Assembly: GCA_963788305.1 (NCBI GenBank)
Contig: CAWBGK010000002.1
Span: 34,277 to 98,276, forward strand
Direction of reading: 5' to 3'
Origin: UTCFX2 sp963788305
Lineage (GTDB): Bacteria; Chloroflexota; Anaerolineae; Anaerolineales; UBA4823
Length of the DNA stretch: 64,000 nucleotides
Part shown: positions 1 through 8,807 of the stretch, piece by piece
Position numbering within the stretch: position 1 is the stretch's first letter
Layout: every line of letters begins with the position of its first letter
Notes under the pieces: generated by a model
The model's input: only the letters and a program-made list of their open reading frames with translations
Told to the model about the DNA's origin: nothing
Database searches by the model: none
Position numbers and translations under genes: made by a program

Positions 1-478
1 TCTGGCCGGCCACATCCGCAATCTGCCAGGGCATAAGTGTTATGAAGAATTCCTTTCGCTCACCAGGTTCCACCATCATGCCGATAAAATAGCCTGTCTT
101 ATCCCCGTAAAACTCCTGCCGACCAGGCGTGAGAGATGGAAATACATCATTAACCACGGCCGAATCGGTTAATAATGCGGGTAAACGGATTTCATCAATC
201 ATTTCATATTCTTCACTGAAATTTTCGACCATTAATGTCATTCGCACATCTTCACCAAGCTCTGCGAGAGGCGGCGACTGGATGTAAATATTTAGGTCAG
301 GTTTGTTTCCGCCGAAAAAATGAAATGGACCTTGCCATAAAATTGCCATTGCTGTGGCCGACAATATCAGGGTGAAAGTTCCCATACCAATCAAAGAAAT
401 AACCCATTTTCGATTCATGAGATTATCTTCCAAAAAAGCATCATTTCCTAAGGGATCGAATAAACCATGTGGATTCAT
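1..478 (-). CDS. Partial single-pass membrane protein of unknown function
   Basis: An open reading frame runs off the left edge of the window on the minus strand, so the C-terminus is missing. It begins at an ATG (complement of 476-478) and reads 159 codons without a stop. About 20 hydrophilic residues are followed by one hydrophobic segment (roughly residues 25-48) and then a soluble part containing NLYIQSP-like text and many acidic residues. A second ATG at codon 21 follows a GGAAG ribosome-binding site and could be the true start. I do not recognise the family. The layout suggests a membrane-anchored extracytoplasmic domain. It is divergent from the YgjP-like gene. Confidence 0.6.
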   Translation of the reverse strand, partial: MNPHGLFDPLGNDAFLEDNLMNRKWVISLIGMGTFTLILSATAMAILWQGPFHFFGGNKPDLNIYIQSPPLAELGEDVRMTLMVENFSEEYEMIDEIRLPALLTDSAVVNDVFPSLTPGRQEFYGDKTGYFIGMMVEPGERKEFFITLMPWQIADVAGQ

Positions 479-524
479 TATACGCGCAGGTTCCAATTAA
501 ACTCCCAACGAATTCGTAAGCCAG

Positions 525-530
525 TATAAT
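525..530 (+). promoter_or_regulatory. -10 box of a probably leaderless promoter
   Basis: A perfect TATAAT ends six bases before the GTG start at 537, and no ribosome-binding site fits between them. Transcription would start at or next to the start codon, giving a leaderless mRNA. No convincing -35 box was found. Confidence 0.45.
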
Positions 531-536
531 GAAGTT

Positions 537-1193
537 GTGAATGTGAAAATAATTCGGTCAAAGAGAAAGACTTTGTCCATAGTTGTCAATGCTGATGGCA
601 ATGTGACTGTGCGGTCTCCATTATTATTGTCCAAATCAAAAATTGAGCGGATTTTAGCTGATAAAGCAGAATGGATAGAGAAGCAGCAAGGGGTAATCCG
701 CTCAAATTCAGTTTCGAAACATAAATTTACAGAAGGCGAATCTTTTTACTTCCTTGGCAAATCTTATCCTTTAATTTTCATTAAGTCACAGAAACCGGCA
801 TTAATAATTGAAGATGCACTCAAACTGGATTGGGATTCAAGAAATCAAGCTGAAGAATTAATTATTGTTTGGTATCAAAAGCAAGCAAGGAAGATTCTTT
901 CCGAACGATTGAAGCAGCTCGCCGAAATCCACAATTTCAAGAATTATAAATTCAGGCTCAGCGGAGCACGCACTCGCTGGGGTTCTTGCAGCAGCAAAAG
1001 AAACATAAGTATTAGCTGGCGCCTGGTGATGGCACCGCCAGGTATAATCGATTATGTCCTGATTCACGAACTGGTGCACCTAGAAGTCCATAATCATTCA
1101 AAGGAATTTTGGCGACTTCTTGAAAGCATCATGCCGGAATATCAAAAACACAGAATGTGGCTAAAAAAGAACAGCACCAACCTGCATGTGTAA
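537..1193 (+). CDS. YgjP-like zinc metallopeptidase (DUF45)
   Basis: 218 aa with a GTG start. The C-terminal half holds RLSGARTRWGSCSS (about residues 140-153), then HELVHLEVHNHSKEFW near 177-192. This gives the HExxH zinc site (H177, E178, H181) and a third His at about 185-187, as in the DUF45/YgjP family of gluzincin-like proteins related to SprT/WSS1-type peptidases. Length matches the family (about 220-240 aa). A cytoplasmic location is expected, as no signal peptide is seen. Substrates of this family are poorly known. The preceding TATAAT lies so close that translation may be leaderless. It is followed by an unrelated lipoprotein gene. Confidence 0.85.
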   Translation: MNVKIIRSKRKTLSIVVNADGNVTVRSPLLLSKSKIERILADKAEWIEKQQGVIRSNSVSKHKFTEGESFYFLGKSYPLIFIKSQKPALIIEDALKLDWDSRNQAEELIIVWYQKQARKILSERLKQLAEIHNFKNYKFRLSGARTRWGSCSSKRNISISWRLVMAPPGIIDYVLIHELVHLEVHNHSKEFWRLLESIMPEYQKHRMWLKKNSTNLHV

Positions 1194-1244
1194 ATGCATT
1201 TGGATTACTGGTTGCGTGTGTACTAATTGGGAAGGAACAATCTC

Positions 1245-2618
1245 GTGAGTAAAAGAACGGTCTTGAGAAGCTATCTTTTGGTTGCCTTGACCATTATTCT
1301 GTATACTGCGTCCTGCTCGCCTTCTCTGACTTCGCAAAACACAAGACCAAGTCCTGCGTCTCCCCAGAATCAAGAAATTCCAGAGGTGACTGCTTCACTT
1401 CCAGCAGAATCCATTACAGTGCCAAAAACCCCATCTCGAAGCCCAACTGCTTCTTCGCCGACTGAAGAAACGACAGGACCATTTACCTCACCGGCTGTAG
1501 GAGTTCCCCCATCATCGATCCCGAATTTCGGTCCAACGCTTGCATTTCTCAAAGATGGTGATATCTGGATGCTAGACCAACCTGGCAGTGAACCCTATCC
1601 ATTGACATTCGCTGGAGATATCTTGGGATTTACCTGGTCCCCAAATGGAGAACGCCTGGCAGCTTTTAATGGGAAGAATATTTGCTTTTTTTATCGTGAT
1701 GGAAGCATCAGGTCGGCGTGCCTGGATTTAGGGCTAAATGATGAACAATCCGTTATCCCACGCCAGCTGGTCATGTCTCCAGATCAACATTGGATTGTCT
1801 TATGGAATCCATCGACTCCTCAGGAAGAAGGAACAATCGGCTGGATGATTGTTGCATTGGATACAACGAATATTATGTACCGGATTGAAGATCCCGTTGA
1901 TTGGGGAGCCACTTTAACGCCAGAAAATGAACCTGGAGGTTTTACAGGTATGCCGCTCTTCCTTGAGGATGGGCGTTTGGTCGGGACGATCTCGCATCAA
2001 TCACTTTGCAGTGAATATGACTGTCAATATGATCTTAATATATTTAATTTTGAGACCCACGCGTTCGAGCTTTTTCAAAATTCTTCAGACGATATTTTTA
2101 GCCAGGGTATCAGCCTTTCGCTTGATGATAAGAACAGTAAAATTTCAAATCTTAGGACGCTTTACTCAAGCTGTGAGGATTTTACGACGATGGTTGATGT
2201 TCTCGACCTGAATTCTTCCGATCATTCGAAATGGAGTTTCGAAGGGGAGGCTTTCACAGATGTCGCTTTTCATCCTTCGATGGATCAGGCGATTTTTGCT
2301 CGAAAATCAGGATGCAGCGAAACGGAAGACGATTCCTGGTCTGAGACATGCGGGTTAACCGAAAACAGCGAGATTATACCAATGCAGTTCTGGAATCCAG
2401 AGACAAACCAGCGCGATGAGTTTATTCCCGGGATTTCACCGAAATGGTCTCCGGATGGGAATTGGTTTGCATTCCGTTCATGCCTTTCTGAATCGTCATC
2501 CGGAAAATGGAGCCAGAACTCTGATGTAGAACCAGAAATATTTATCTTCAATCCCCAAAAAGAGACAATGATCATGGTTATGGATGGCTTGACACCGCAG
2601 TGGCAGCCTCACCAATAA
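1245..2618 (+). CDS. TolB/WD40-like beta-propeller lipoprotein
   Basis: Translation probably starts at GTG 1245, eight bases after a GGAAGGA site, rather than at an upstream TTG (1227). The N-terminus has basic residues, a hydrophobic stretch and a TASC lipobox, followed by a Pro/Ser/Thr-rich linker of about 70 residues. The rest contains repeated propeller-blade signatures such as FTWSPNGERLAAF, MSPDQHWIVLW and PKWSPDGNWFAFRS, typical of TolB/PD40 beta-propellers. It is therefore likely an outer-face membrane-anchored propeller, possibly for sensing or protein binding, with no catalytic motif. A second lipoprotein of the same build lies at 2963-4495. Confidence 0.75.
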   Translation: MSKRTVLRSYLLVALTIILYTASCSPSLTSQNTRPSPASPQNQEIPEVTASLPAESITVPKTPSRSPTASSPTEETTGPFTSPAVGVPPSSIPNFGPTLAFLKDGDIWMLDQPGSEPYPLTFAGDILGFTWSPNGERLAAFNGKNICFFYRDGSIRSACLDLGLNDEQSVIPRQLVMSPDQHWIVLWNPSTPQEEGTIGWMIVALDTTNIMYRIEDPVDWGATLTPENEPGGFTGMPLFLEDGRLVGTISHQSLCSEYDCQYDLNIFNFETHAFELFQNSSDDIFSQGISLSLDDKNSKISNLRTLYSSCEDFTTMVDVLDLNSSDHSKWSFEGEAFTDVAFHPSMDQAIFARKSGCSETEDDSWSETCGLTENSEIIPMQFWNPETNQRDEFIPGISPKWSPDGNWFAFRSCLSESSSGKWSQNSDVEPEIFIFNPQKETMIMVMDGLTPQWQPHQ

Positions 2619-2670
2619 CGAGCGAACAAATTATTAGAATGTCACTCAATTCGAACTGAGCTTTCCTGTG

Positions 2671-2820
2671 TTATCGATTGTTGATCACGATTGCACCAAT
2701 TACACCAGGTACCCAACCGACTAGCGTAAGGATTGTCACAATCAAAAGTGACCCACATCCTTTATCCAATACCGCTAAGGGGGGAAAGAAAATGCACAAT
2801 AAGACTCTCCAGATGCTCAT
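2671..2820 (-). CDS. YqaE/PMP3-family small membrane protein
   Basis: This 49-aa gene starts at an ATG (complement of 2818-2820) behind an AAAGGA ribosome-binding site. The protein shows the PMP3/YqaE pattern: a first membrane segment with LCIFFPPLAVL, a short loop with KGCGS, then a second segment with TLVGWVPGVIGAIV. Length (about 50 aa) and two-helix hairpin topology fit the family, whose members are small membrane proteins linked to stress and membrane potential. It sits alone on the minus strand between two plus-strand lipoprotein genes. Confidence 0.9.
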   Translation of the reverse strand: MSIWRVLLCIFFPPLAVLDKGCGSLLIVTILTLVGWVPGVIGAIVINNR

Positions 2821-2947
2821 TCTAAGTCCTTTCAATCAAGCCGATTAGAATAATTTATTCTAGATTATTCTAACGTAAAACTAGCTAAAAAGTTTCAAGA
2901 ATTGGCAAGCCTTACTCATTCATCCCAAGAGGGCTGGTGTTAGACTG

Positions 2948-2953
2948 TATAAT
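2948..2953 (+). promoter_or_regulatory. -10 box of a probably leaderless promoter
   Basis: TATAAT lies nine bases before the ATG at 2963, and no Shine-Dalgarno sequence fits in the gap. This matches the arrangement before 537, 32503 and 48010. No clear -35 box was found. Confidence 0.4.
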
Positions 2954-2962
2954 TGCATAAAT

Positions 2963-4495
2963 ATGCAAAGAAAAAAGGTTCGAGATGTTTTGATCGCCCG
3001 GGCTTTCTTAGGCACAGTGTGTCTGGTTTGTGTTTCGCTTTTTAGCTGCAATTTTTTAGCAAGCGCACCGCAATTTCTCGTTTCGCATTCTCCATCTCCT
3101 CAATTTATAAGTTCCCCTTTGCAAATTTCAACGGAAACTCAGGTTCAAACGACTTCTACACCACTTCTGTCCACGATTATCCCGACCCAAACCAGAAAAA
3201 ATACGCAAACACCCAAACCAACAAAAATCCTCACACCAGAACCGCTTAACTCGCCTATCGGATCAGCGACAAATGTTCCGCCTTCCCATACGCCGGGTCC
3301 TGATCAGCTCACCAATGGACTTGATGTATGGAATCTGGTCTCAGTCGATTTTCCGAGTTATATAACCGCTTTGGGACGTGTCTATTCCCCGCCAACCAGA
3401 CGAGATCCTTTTCCAGCATATGTCTTTATTCGCTTAAATTTTGAATGCACCACAGGTAAATCTTTGATTGATCTGTATTCTGGATTGGTGATGGGGTTGA
3501 ATTTTGTCCATAAACAATCAGGCTACCCAGATCTAAGTATTGAGGACCTTCAAGGGCATAAATACCTCGCTACTTTGTTGGGAGCGTGTTGGCTGGCAGC
3601 ACCAATGCCTCGGACTCGTGTAAAGGATGCTTATTTCACCTTGAATTTTAAGGACCTCCCCCCTTTGACCTTCTCTTCTGAGGCAAATTTAACGGAAAGC
3701 CAAGAAGATATTTGCTTCATTTCTGACATGTATGGAACCGAAGAGGTATACAGCGCTAACCCGAATGGAGAAAATATTCTGCGATTAACAACTAATTTCA
3801 GCCGTGCTGCAGAACCGTCATGGTCCAATGATCATCAGAAAATTGCCTATGTCAGTTATAAAAAGGGCAATGGAGATATTTCAATAATCGATCGGACAGG
3901 CGTTGGATTAGCAGAATTGGAAATCTCTTCATCAGATGAAGGTGGACCTGTTTGGGCCCCATTAGACCAAAGAATTGCATTTCATACTCTTCGAGACGGA
4001 AACTGGGAAGTCTATTCCAGCTCTACTTCCGGGACCGAGCTTCTAAATCTATCCAGAAGTTCTTCAGATGATATGTACCCCACCTGGTCCCCAGATGGGA
4101 AACGGCTTGCTTTTCAAACGGTCAGAGACGGAGATTGGGAAGTTTTTCTGATGAATTCTGATGGAACTCAATCGGAACGATTGACCAACAATGAAACAGA
4201 CGAGATTCTCCCAACCTGGTCTCCCGATGGATACCAGATACTTTTTTGGACTTTTCAATCCGGAACTTGGAAGTTAATGTCCATAAATCCCGATGGGCAG
4301 AATTTATCAACCTTAACCACATACGAGAATCCTGGCTCAAATCCAAGCCGCGCAGCTTGGTCTCCAGATGGGGGAAAAATCCTTCTTTCTCTGATTCGGG
4401 ACGGTTTCTTGCAACTCTATGCGATGAATGCGGACGGCACTGAAGTCACCCGGCTCACCAGATCTCCTGCCAATTTTTTTGATCCTGGCTGGTAG
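2963..4495 (+). CDS. TolB-like beta-propeller lipoprotein
   Basis: 510 aa. The N-terminus has a basic stretch, a hydrophobic core and a LFSC lipobox near residue 29, then a Thr/Pro/Gln-rich linker. A domain of about 130 residues with no recognised motif follows (DVWNLVSVDFPSYITALGRV region). The C-terminal half carries at least five PD40/TolB blades, with the signature TWSPDGKRLAF and variants (WSNDHQKIAYVS, WSPDGYQILFW, WSPDGGKILLSL) and NPNGENILRLT-type turns. It is probably anchored to the outer face of the membrane. Its function is unknown; propellers of this kind usually bind proteins or glycans. It is a paralogue in architecture of the lipoprotein at 1245-2618. Confidence 0.75.
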   Translation: MQRKKVRDVLIARAFLGTVCLVCVSLFSCNFLASAPQFLVSHSPSPQFISSPLQISTETQVQTTSTPLLSTIIPTQTRKNTQTPKPTKILTPEPLNSPIGSATNVPPSHTPGPDQLTNGLDVWNLVSVDFPSYITALGRVYSPPTRRDPFPAYVFIRLNFECTTGKSLIDLYSGLVMGLNFVHKQSGYPDLSIEDLQGHKYLATLLGACWLAAPMPRTRVKDAYFTLNFKDLPPLTFSSEANLTESQEDICFISDMYGTEEVYSANPNGENILRLTTNFSRAAEPSWSNDHQKIAYVSYKKGNGDISIIDRTGVGLAELEISSSDEGGPVWAPLDQRIAFHTLRDGNWEVYSSSTSGTELLNLSRSSSDDMYPTWSPDGKRLAFQTVRDGDWEVFLMNSDGTQSERLTNNETDEILPTWSPDGYQILFWTFQSGTWKLMSINPDGQNLSTLTTYENPGSNPSRAAWSPDGGKILLSLIRDGFLQLYAMNADGTEVTRLTRSPANFFDPGW

Positions 4496-4512
4496 GCGAG
4501 TTACTTTCTCGC

Positions 4513-6030
4513 ATGGAGTCAAAAACAAGCATGAATGTTGATTTGCCTGACCATCCGCAAGAAAATATCGTCATCTTTATCCCAGGATATATGGGCAGCC
4601 GGCTTCGCAACCGTATCACTGGTGAGACTGTTTGGATCGATATCCAAAAGATTCTGAAAGACCCATTAGAAATCCATTCCAATTTAATTCATCTTTTCAA
4701 GCAAATGAAATTCCCAAACGACGACCTGGTTCCAGACGGGATTGTCGAAGAAATCCTGTTCATTCCGCCATTTTTAAAGCAAAAACAATACGGACCACTA
4801 ATTGATACGCTGAAATCTTGGGGCTTTTCTGCTTCCATGGGAAAAAAAGATGGAAAATCATCCAGGCTGTACACGTTTGCCTACGACTGGCGGCAAGATA
4901 ATCGAGAATCAGCCAGAAAGCTTTCTGCATTGGTTCGATTTTTAAACAAGCGGCATCCCAATGCATTAATTTGGATCATTGCGCACAGCAATGGGGGCAC
5001 CGTGGCACGTTGGTATATCGAGAAGGAAGGTGGGAAGGAATTTATCGATCGGCTGTTCTTAATTGCATGTCCTTGGGACGGAGCCCCAAAATCCATCCAA
5101 ACTCTACTTCAGGGACCAGAGGTCTTCTTTTTACGTCTATTCAATCAATTCGGCATTCAGCACTATTTCCAGGAGACTGCTTTGACATTCCCGTCCTTTT
5201 ACCAACTGATTCCTGGGTTTCTCCCCTTCCTCAAGCAGGAAAATGGGAGTAAATTTGATCCATTTATCGATCAGCGCTGGTTATCAAATTCCAGGCAGCG
5301 TGATATGCTCGAAAATGCCAGGAATTTCTACGAGGAATTAGGGATGGATTTGAGTGTGGAAACACTATGCTTTTTTGGTATCAACCAACCAACTGTTAGC
5401 GAAGGGGTTGTATCGCAATCAGCTTCTGGAAAAATTAACAACATTCGCTGGATAATGGATGAGGAAGGGGATGGGACAATACCTGTTCACAGTGCAGTTC
5501 ACCCAAATGCGTCCCAAAAACTCCCATATTCTGCAAACCATGGGGATATCTGCAATTACACACCCATGTTGGAAAAATTGAAGTTCGAATTAATTCAGCG
5601 GTACACCATTGGGGAGCTTGCTGCAGTTCCTACTTCTCGAATAAAGGTAAATTTTGACTCTGATCGAGACATGTTCCTACCAGGTGAAGTAATTCCAATT
5701 TCCATCATGGCATCATCAATCGATACCGGTCTGCCAATTTATGATCTACATGTGGAAGTGAACATCCACCAGATCGTAGGGTTAGAGAATTATAAATGGA
5801 TCGAATATCCAGACCAATCAGAAACAATTTCCGAACCGGTTTTATTGGTAGAAGCTATCAAATCTCCAGGTCGATATGAAGCGAGGGTTACTGCACCAGC
5901 CAGGGCGGGATATTATGAGATGACCGCAAAAATCAAAACAAAAGAATTCGGTGGAGTAGATTGTCGTCGATTAATCCTGATTGAAGGAGATAAGACCGAA
6001 TTTTCCAAAGGAAAGATCCCAGAAAATTAA
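4513..6030 (+). CDS. LCAT-like alpha/beta-hydrolase (lipase/acyltransferase)
   Basis: 505 aa. The N-terminal 350 residues are an alpha/beta-hydrolase of the lecithin:cholesterol acyltransferase type. It has the oxyanion-region motif FIPGYMGSRL (about 22-31), FAYDWRQD (about 122-129), the nucleophile elbow IAHSNGG with Ser at about 159, an acidic residue in EEGDGTIPV and the catalytic His in SANHGDICNY (about 342). The last 130 residues form a beta-rich domain with no recognised catalytic motif. No signal peptide is seen, so it may be cytoplasmic or peripheral. The expected reaction is hydrolysis or transfer of lipid acyl esters; the substrate cannot be inferred. The stop overlaps the stop of the convergent adenosine deaminase gene. 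Confidence 0.8.
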   Translation: MESKTSMNVDLPDHPQENIVIFIPGYMGSRLRNRITGETVWIDIQKILKDPLEIHSNLIHLFKQMKFPNDDLVPDGIVEEILFIPPFLKQKQYGPLIDTLKSWGFSASMGKKDGKSSRLYTFAYDWRQDNRESARKLSALVRFLNKRHPNALIWIIAHSNGGTVARWYIEKEGGKEFIDRLFLIACPWDGAPKSIQTLLQGPEVFFLRLFNQFGIQHYFQETALTFPSFYQLIPGFLPFLKQENGSKFDPFIDQRWLSNSRQRDMLENARNFYEELGMDLSVETLCFFGINQPTVSEGVVSQSASGKINNIRWIMDEEGDGTIPVHSAVHPNASQKLPYSANHGDICNYTPMLEKLKFELIQRYTIGELAAVPTSRIKVNFDSDRDMFLPGEVIPISIMASSIDTGLPIYDLHVEVNIHQIVGLENYKWIEYPDQSETISEPVLLVEAIKSPGRYEARVTAPARAGYYEMTAKIKTKEFGGVDCRRLILIEGDKTEFSKGKIPEN

Positions 6031-7025
6031 TGATATTTTTCGACCAGCTCTGTTCTTTCAAAATCCGTAAGAAATGCTGCCTTGAGGCCATTTTCTTGGA
6101 GTTGTCGAACCTGGATCTGGGATAAACCCGCTGCTGGGGCAGCAATTTCATATTCATGGATCAAGTTAATACCGCTGATGCCCGGGTCATCCGTATTAAT
6201 CGTCGCCAATAATCCTAACTCCATGAAGCTCCGGAGAGGGTGGCTTAAGTAATCAGGAACTGTGCTGGTCTGGAGATTGCTGGTCAGGTTGCATTCGATA
6301 GCGATTTGATGTTCCCGAAGATATTCGATCATCTTAGAATCTTTGAGAGCAGCCACACCGTGCCCGATCCGTTCAGCCTTCAATTCCAATACTGCCTGCC
6401 AGATGCTCTCCGGACCCGAACTTTCTCCAGCATGCGCTATGACATGCCAACCGGATTTGCGTGCCTCAAAAAAATGCTCTTTAAACAATACCGCCGGGTA
6501 ATTCGCCTCATCCCCTGCCAGATCGAGCGCAGTAATTCTTTCACCCTGGCTGAGTAGAGCACGCAGCTCTTGCCAGCCAGATTCTGGACCATAAGTGCGG
6601 CTGATGATTCCAATCAGTTTTGATTTAACATCAAACTCTTTTACTCCGGCATCCACCCCATCACACACTGCTTCAACGACCCGCCGAGGGTCTAGCTGAT
6701 GCGCACCTGACATAAAAAACGGGGAAAAGCGCAATTCAACATAATCCAAACCTTCAAGTTTCGCATCCTGAACATTTTCATACGCTATCCGCCAACAGGA
6801 ATCATAATCGACCAGGATTTGTATCATCCAATGAAACTTGCCAATGAATTCCATTACTCCCGGCTGAGGATCAGTCACCTGTACATATGGCCGCAATCCC
6901 TCGACATCCCAGGCAGGAAGCTGTAGATTGTGCTTCCGGCTCAGATCAATGATCGTCTCAAGTCGAACACTTCCATCCAGATGGCGGTGGAGATCAACTA
7001 ACGGGAAATTGGGATCATGGTACAT
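6027..7025 (-). CDS. add: Adenosine deaminase
   Basis: About 332 aa from the ATG at 7025; a TTG further upstream (7046) is less likely. The enzyme converts adenosine or deoxyadenosine to inosine with a catalytic zinc. Visible motifs are the N-terminal metal pair in DLHRHLDGS, HAGE in the middle (third His plus the catalytic Glu), an ERIGHG segment and INTDDPG near the C-terminus (metal and base Asp). Length agrees with the family. It is a stand-alone gene convergent with the lipase, and it may act with the nucleoside importer and adenine deaminase at 52-64 kb. Aminodeoxyfutalosine or adenine specificity cannot be excluded from sequence alone. Confidence 0.88.
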   Translation of the reverse strand: MYHDPNFPLVDLHRHLDGSVRLETIIDLSRKHNLQLPAWDVEGLRPYVQVTDPQPGVMEFIGKFHWMIQILVDYDSCWRIAYENVQDAKLEGLDYVELRFSPFFMSGAHQLDPRRVVEAVCDGVDAGVKEFDVKSKLIGIISRTYGPESGWQELRALLSQGERITALDLAGDEANYPAVLFKEHFFEARKSGWHVIAHAGESSGPESIWQAVLELKAERIGHGVAALKDSKMIEYLREHQIAIECNLTSNLQTSTVPDYLSHPLRSFMELGLLATINTDDPGISGINLIHEYEIAAPAAGLSQIQVRQLQENGLKAAFLTDFERTELVEKYH

Positions 7026-7107
7026 TATTTGAATTCTGCCTTTCAATTTCTACAAAATGATACTCTACCTCAGCAGCCATCGCAAGTATCATTGTTGAAA
7101 TCCGCCC

Positions 7108-7134
7108 TTGATTCGCCAAGAGATCGACTATAAT
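7108..7134 (+). promoter_or_regulatory. Weak sigma-70-like promoter for the DsbA-like gene
   Basis: TTGATT and a perfect TATAAT (7129-7134) are separated by 15 bp, shorter than optimal. Transcription from here would give a leader of roughly 100 bases before the ATG at 7239. Confidence 0.35.
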
Positions 7135-7238
7135 AGCCGAGTTAATTTAGTTTCGAGTGACATTTACGATCAGCAATCGAAAATGCTAATTAATTTCCAA
7201 TAAATTCTTTAAGGAATATTCAGGAAGAGCGAGGGAGC

Positions 7239-8006
7239 ATGATGGAAGGTGACTATATCGAACCAGCAGAAGTAATCGAACCAGCAGAAGTAATCGAACC
7301 AGATAGCGGACAAAAAAGTCGGATTCTGATCATTGGCATTGGGATGCTTCTGGTCGGGTTAATCCTAGGCTACTTGGGCCGTGGCGCATTTGGACCAGAA
7401 GCAATTTCAGCCCGGAAGACAGAAACTGCAGCTGCCGCTGCTGTCCAAACCCAAGTTTCGGCAAATCAGGAGATGATGAAATCGGTTGTAGCCGAAACTA
7501 TTCATTTCAAGGGAGATCCTGCCGCACCCATTACTATGATTGAGTTTAGCGACTTTCAATGACCTTATTGCGGCCGATGGGCAGCTGACGCGGGTCGTCA
7601 GATTGAAGAAAATTTTGTCAATAAGGGTGATATACGGTTAGGTTATTTTCATTTTGCTTTTCTTGGTGACGAGTCAATAGTCGCTGCTGAAGCGAGTGAA
7701 TGTGCTGGAGACCAGGATAAATTTTGGGAATATCTCGACTATTTATTCTCGCATCAAAACGGAGAAAACCAGGGTGCGTTCAGCGTGGAAAATCTGAAAA
7801 AATTTGCTCAAGAGATGGGACTCGACCAGGAAGCTTTCAACTCATGCCTGGATACAGGCAAATACACTGAAGCTGTCAATCGACAGAATGAGTTTGCTAA
7901 AAAATTAGGGGTTCAAAGCACGCCAAGTTTTCTGATTAATGGGATTCCATTGGTTGGTGCGCAGCCGATTGAAAAATTTCAAGCATTGTTCGAACAATTG
8001 AAGTAG
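7239..8006 (+). CDS. Membrane-anchored DsbA-like oxidoreductase, candidate selenoprotein (in-frame TGA)
   Basis: Reading in a single frame from ATG 7239 to TAG 8006 gives 255 codons with one internal TGA at 7560-7562. The protein has a short acidic N-terminus with two EPAEVI repeats, one membrane helix (about residues 28-46), and a thioredoxin-fold DsbA domain. Its active site reads FSDFQ-TGA-PYCGRW. In the DsbA family this position is the first Cys of CPYC, so TGA replaces exactly the nucleophilic Cys and would give UxxC. Downstream the domain is complete: ASECAGDQDKFWEY, an insertion helix, then the cis-Pro region QSTPSFLINGIPLVGAQP. A perfect hairpin starts 22 bases after the TGA. I infer selenocysteine. 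The alternative is a C-to-A change at this base, since other in-frame stops occur in the window. An extracytoplasmic thiol-disulfide role is likely. Confidence 0.72.
7585..7601 (+). promoter_or_regulatory. Candidate bacterial SECIS hairpin
   Basis: CTGACG-CGGGT-CGTCAG forms a perfect 6-bp stem with a 5-base loop. The loop starts 28 bases after the in-frame TGA and has G at its second position. Both features fall within the usual description of bacterial SECIS elements (loop about 16-37 bases after UGA, G in the first two loop bases). No bulged U is seen, so the match is partial. Confidence 0.5.
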
Positions 8007-8057
8007 AAAATCCGGCTTTTCCTTAAGATTGCAAGGGCAACAGCTTGATATACCCGA

Positions 8058-8087
8058 AAAAAAGGCGATGAATGCATCGCCTTTTTT
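8058..8087 (+). terminator. Rho-independent terminator after the DsbA-like gene
   Basis: A-rich 5' arm and GGCGATG pair with CATCGCC and a run of six T around an AATG loop, giving a strong intrinsic terminator 50 bases after the stop codon. The A and T tracts make it potentially bidirectional. Confidence 0.9.
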
Positions 8088-8206
8088 CTAATCTTGTGGA
8101 TTTCTCTTTCGTGCAATTCTGCCTATTGATTAAATAAATTCCCGTTCATACAACCTTGACCACTTCCTTATCTTATGGAAAAATACTTTTTAGGGTTTAA
8201 AAATCA

Positions 8207-8776
8207 ATGAGTGCAACCAGAGACATATACATAAACTTAATTGTTTTTGATGGAGATGATACCCTTTGGTTTGGCCTTGATGGAGGTTATATCTCTGGGA
8301 TCAATTATTCTGATTATGGGAGCGACACATATACTTTTCGAAGAATTGAGGAGGATCTTATCGAACGCAATGATGGACAGAGATTTCGTTTATATCCAGA
8401 AGTCCGAAGTTTGCTCGCAAAGCTTACGAGTATGAAACTGCTGATCTCTCTGGCAAGCTACAATCATCCTACACCAGTTGAGAAAGCATTATACGCATTC
8501 GAAATTAATCAATTCTTTTTTCATCCTGTTGTCGAATACAGCAGTCAAAAAGATAAAATGCTTAAAACGATACTTCGCAAGTTAACCCAGTCAGGTTGGC
8601 TAGTTAATCCTTCAACAACCCTCTTTATAGATGACGATCACCAGAACCGCTATTTGCAACAAATGGAGTCAATCGGTGTACATTTCCTGAAGAAATCTTC
8701 AGATATCACAAGTCTCAACGAGTTGATAAACAATCCTAAGTTTCAGCTAGTTCCTGCACAGAAGAGTCTGATTTAA
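8207..8776 (+). CDS. HAD-superfamily phosphatase, MDP-1 type
   Basis: 189 aa. HAD motif I is IVFDGDDTLW near the N-terminus (nucleophile and acid/base Asp), motif II lies around LISLASYN, and motif III is TLFIDDDHQNRY near residue 142. Compact size and lack of a cap place it with magnesium-dependent phosphatase-1/acid-phosphatase-like (HAD-IIIC) proteins, which dephosphorylate small phospho-compounds or protein tyrosines. The substrate is unknown. It begins after the terminator at 8058-8087 and precedes yjbQ by 31 bases, so the two may be co-transcribed. Cytoplasmic. Confidence 0.75.
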   Translation: MSATRDIYINLIVFDGDDTLWFGLDGGYISGINYSDYGSDTYTFRRIEEDLIERNDGQRFRLYPEVRSLLAKLTSMKLLISLASYNHPTPVEKALYAFEINQFFFHPVVEYSSQKDKMLKTILRKLTQSGWLVNPSTTLFIDDDHQNRYLQQMESIGVHFLKKSSDITSLNELINNPKFQLVPAQKSLI

Positions 8777-8807
8777 AAATATAAAAAACTTTTTCGAGGA
8801 CTTACTT

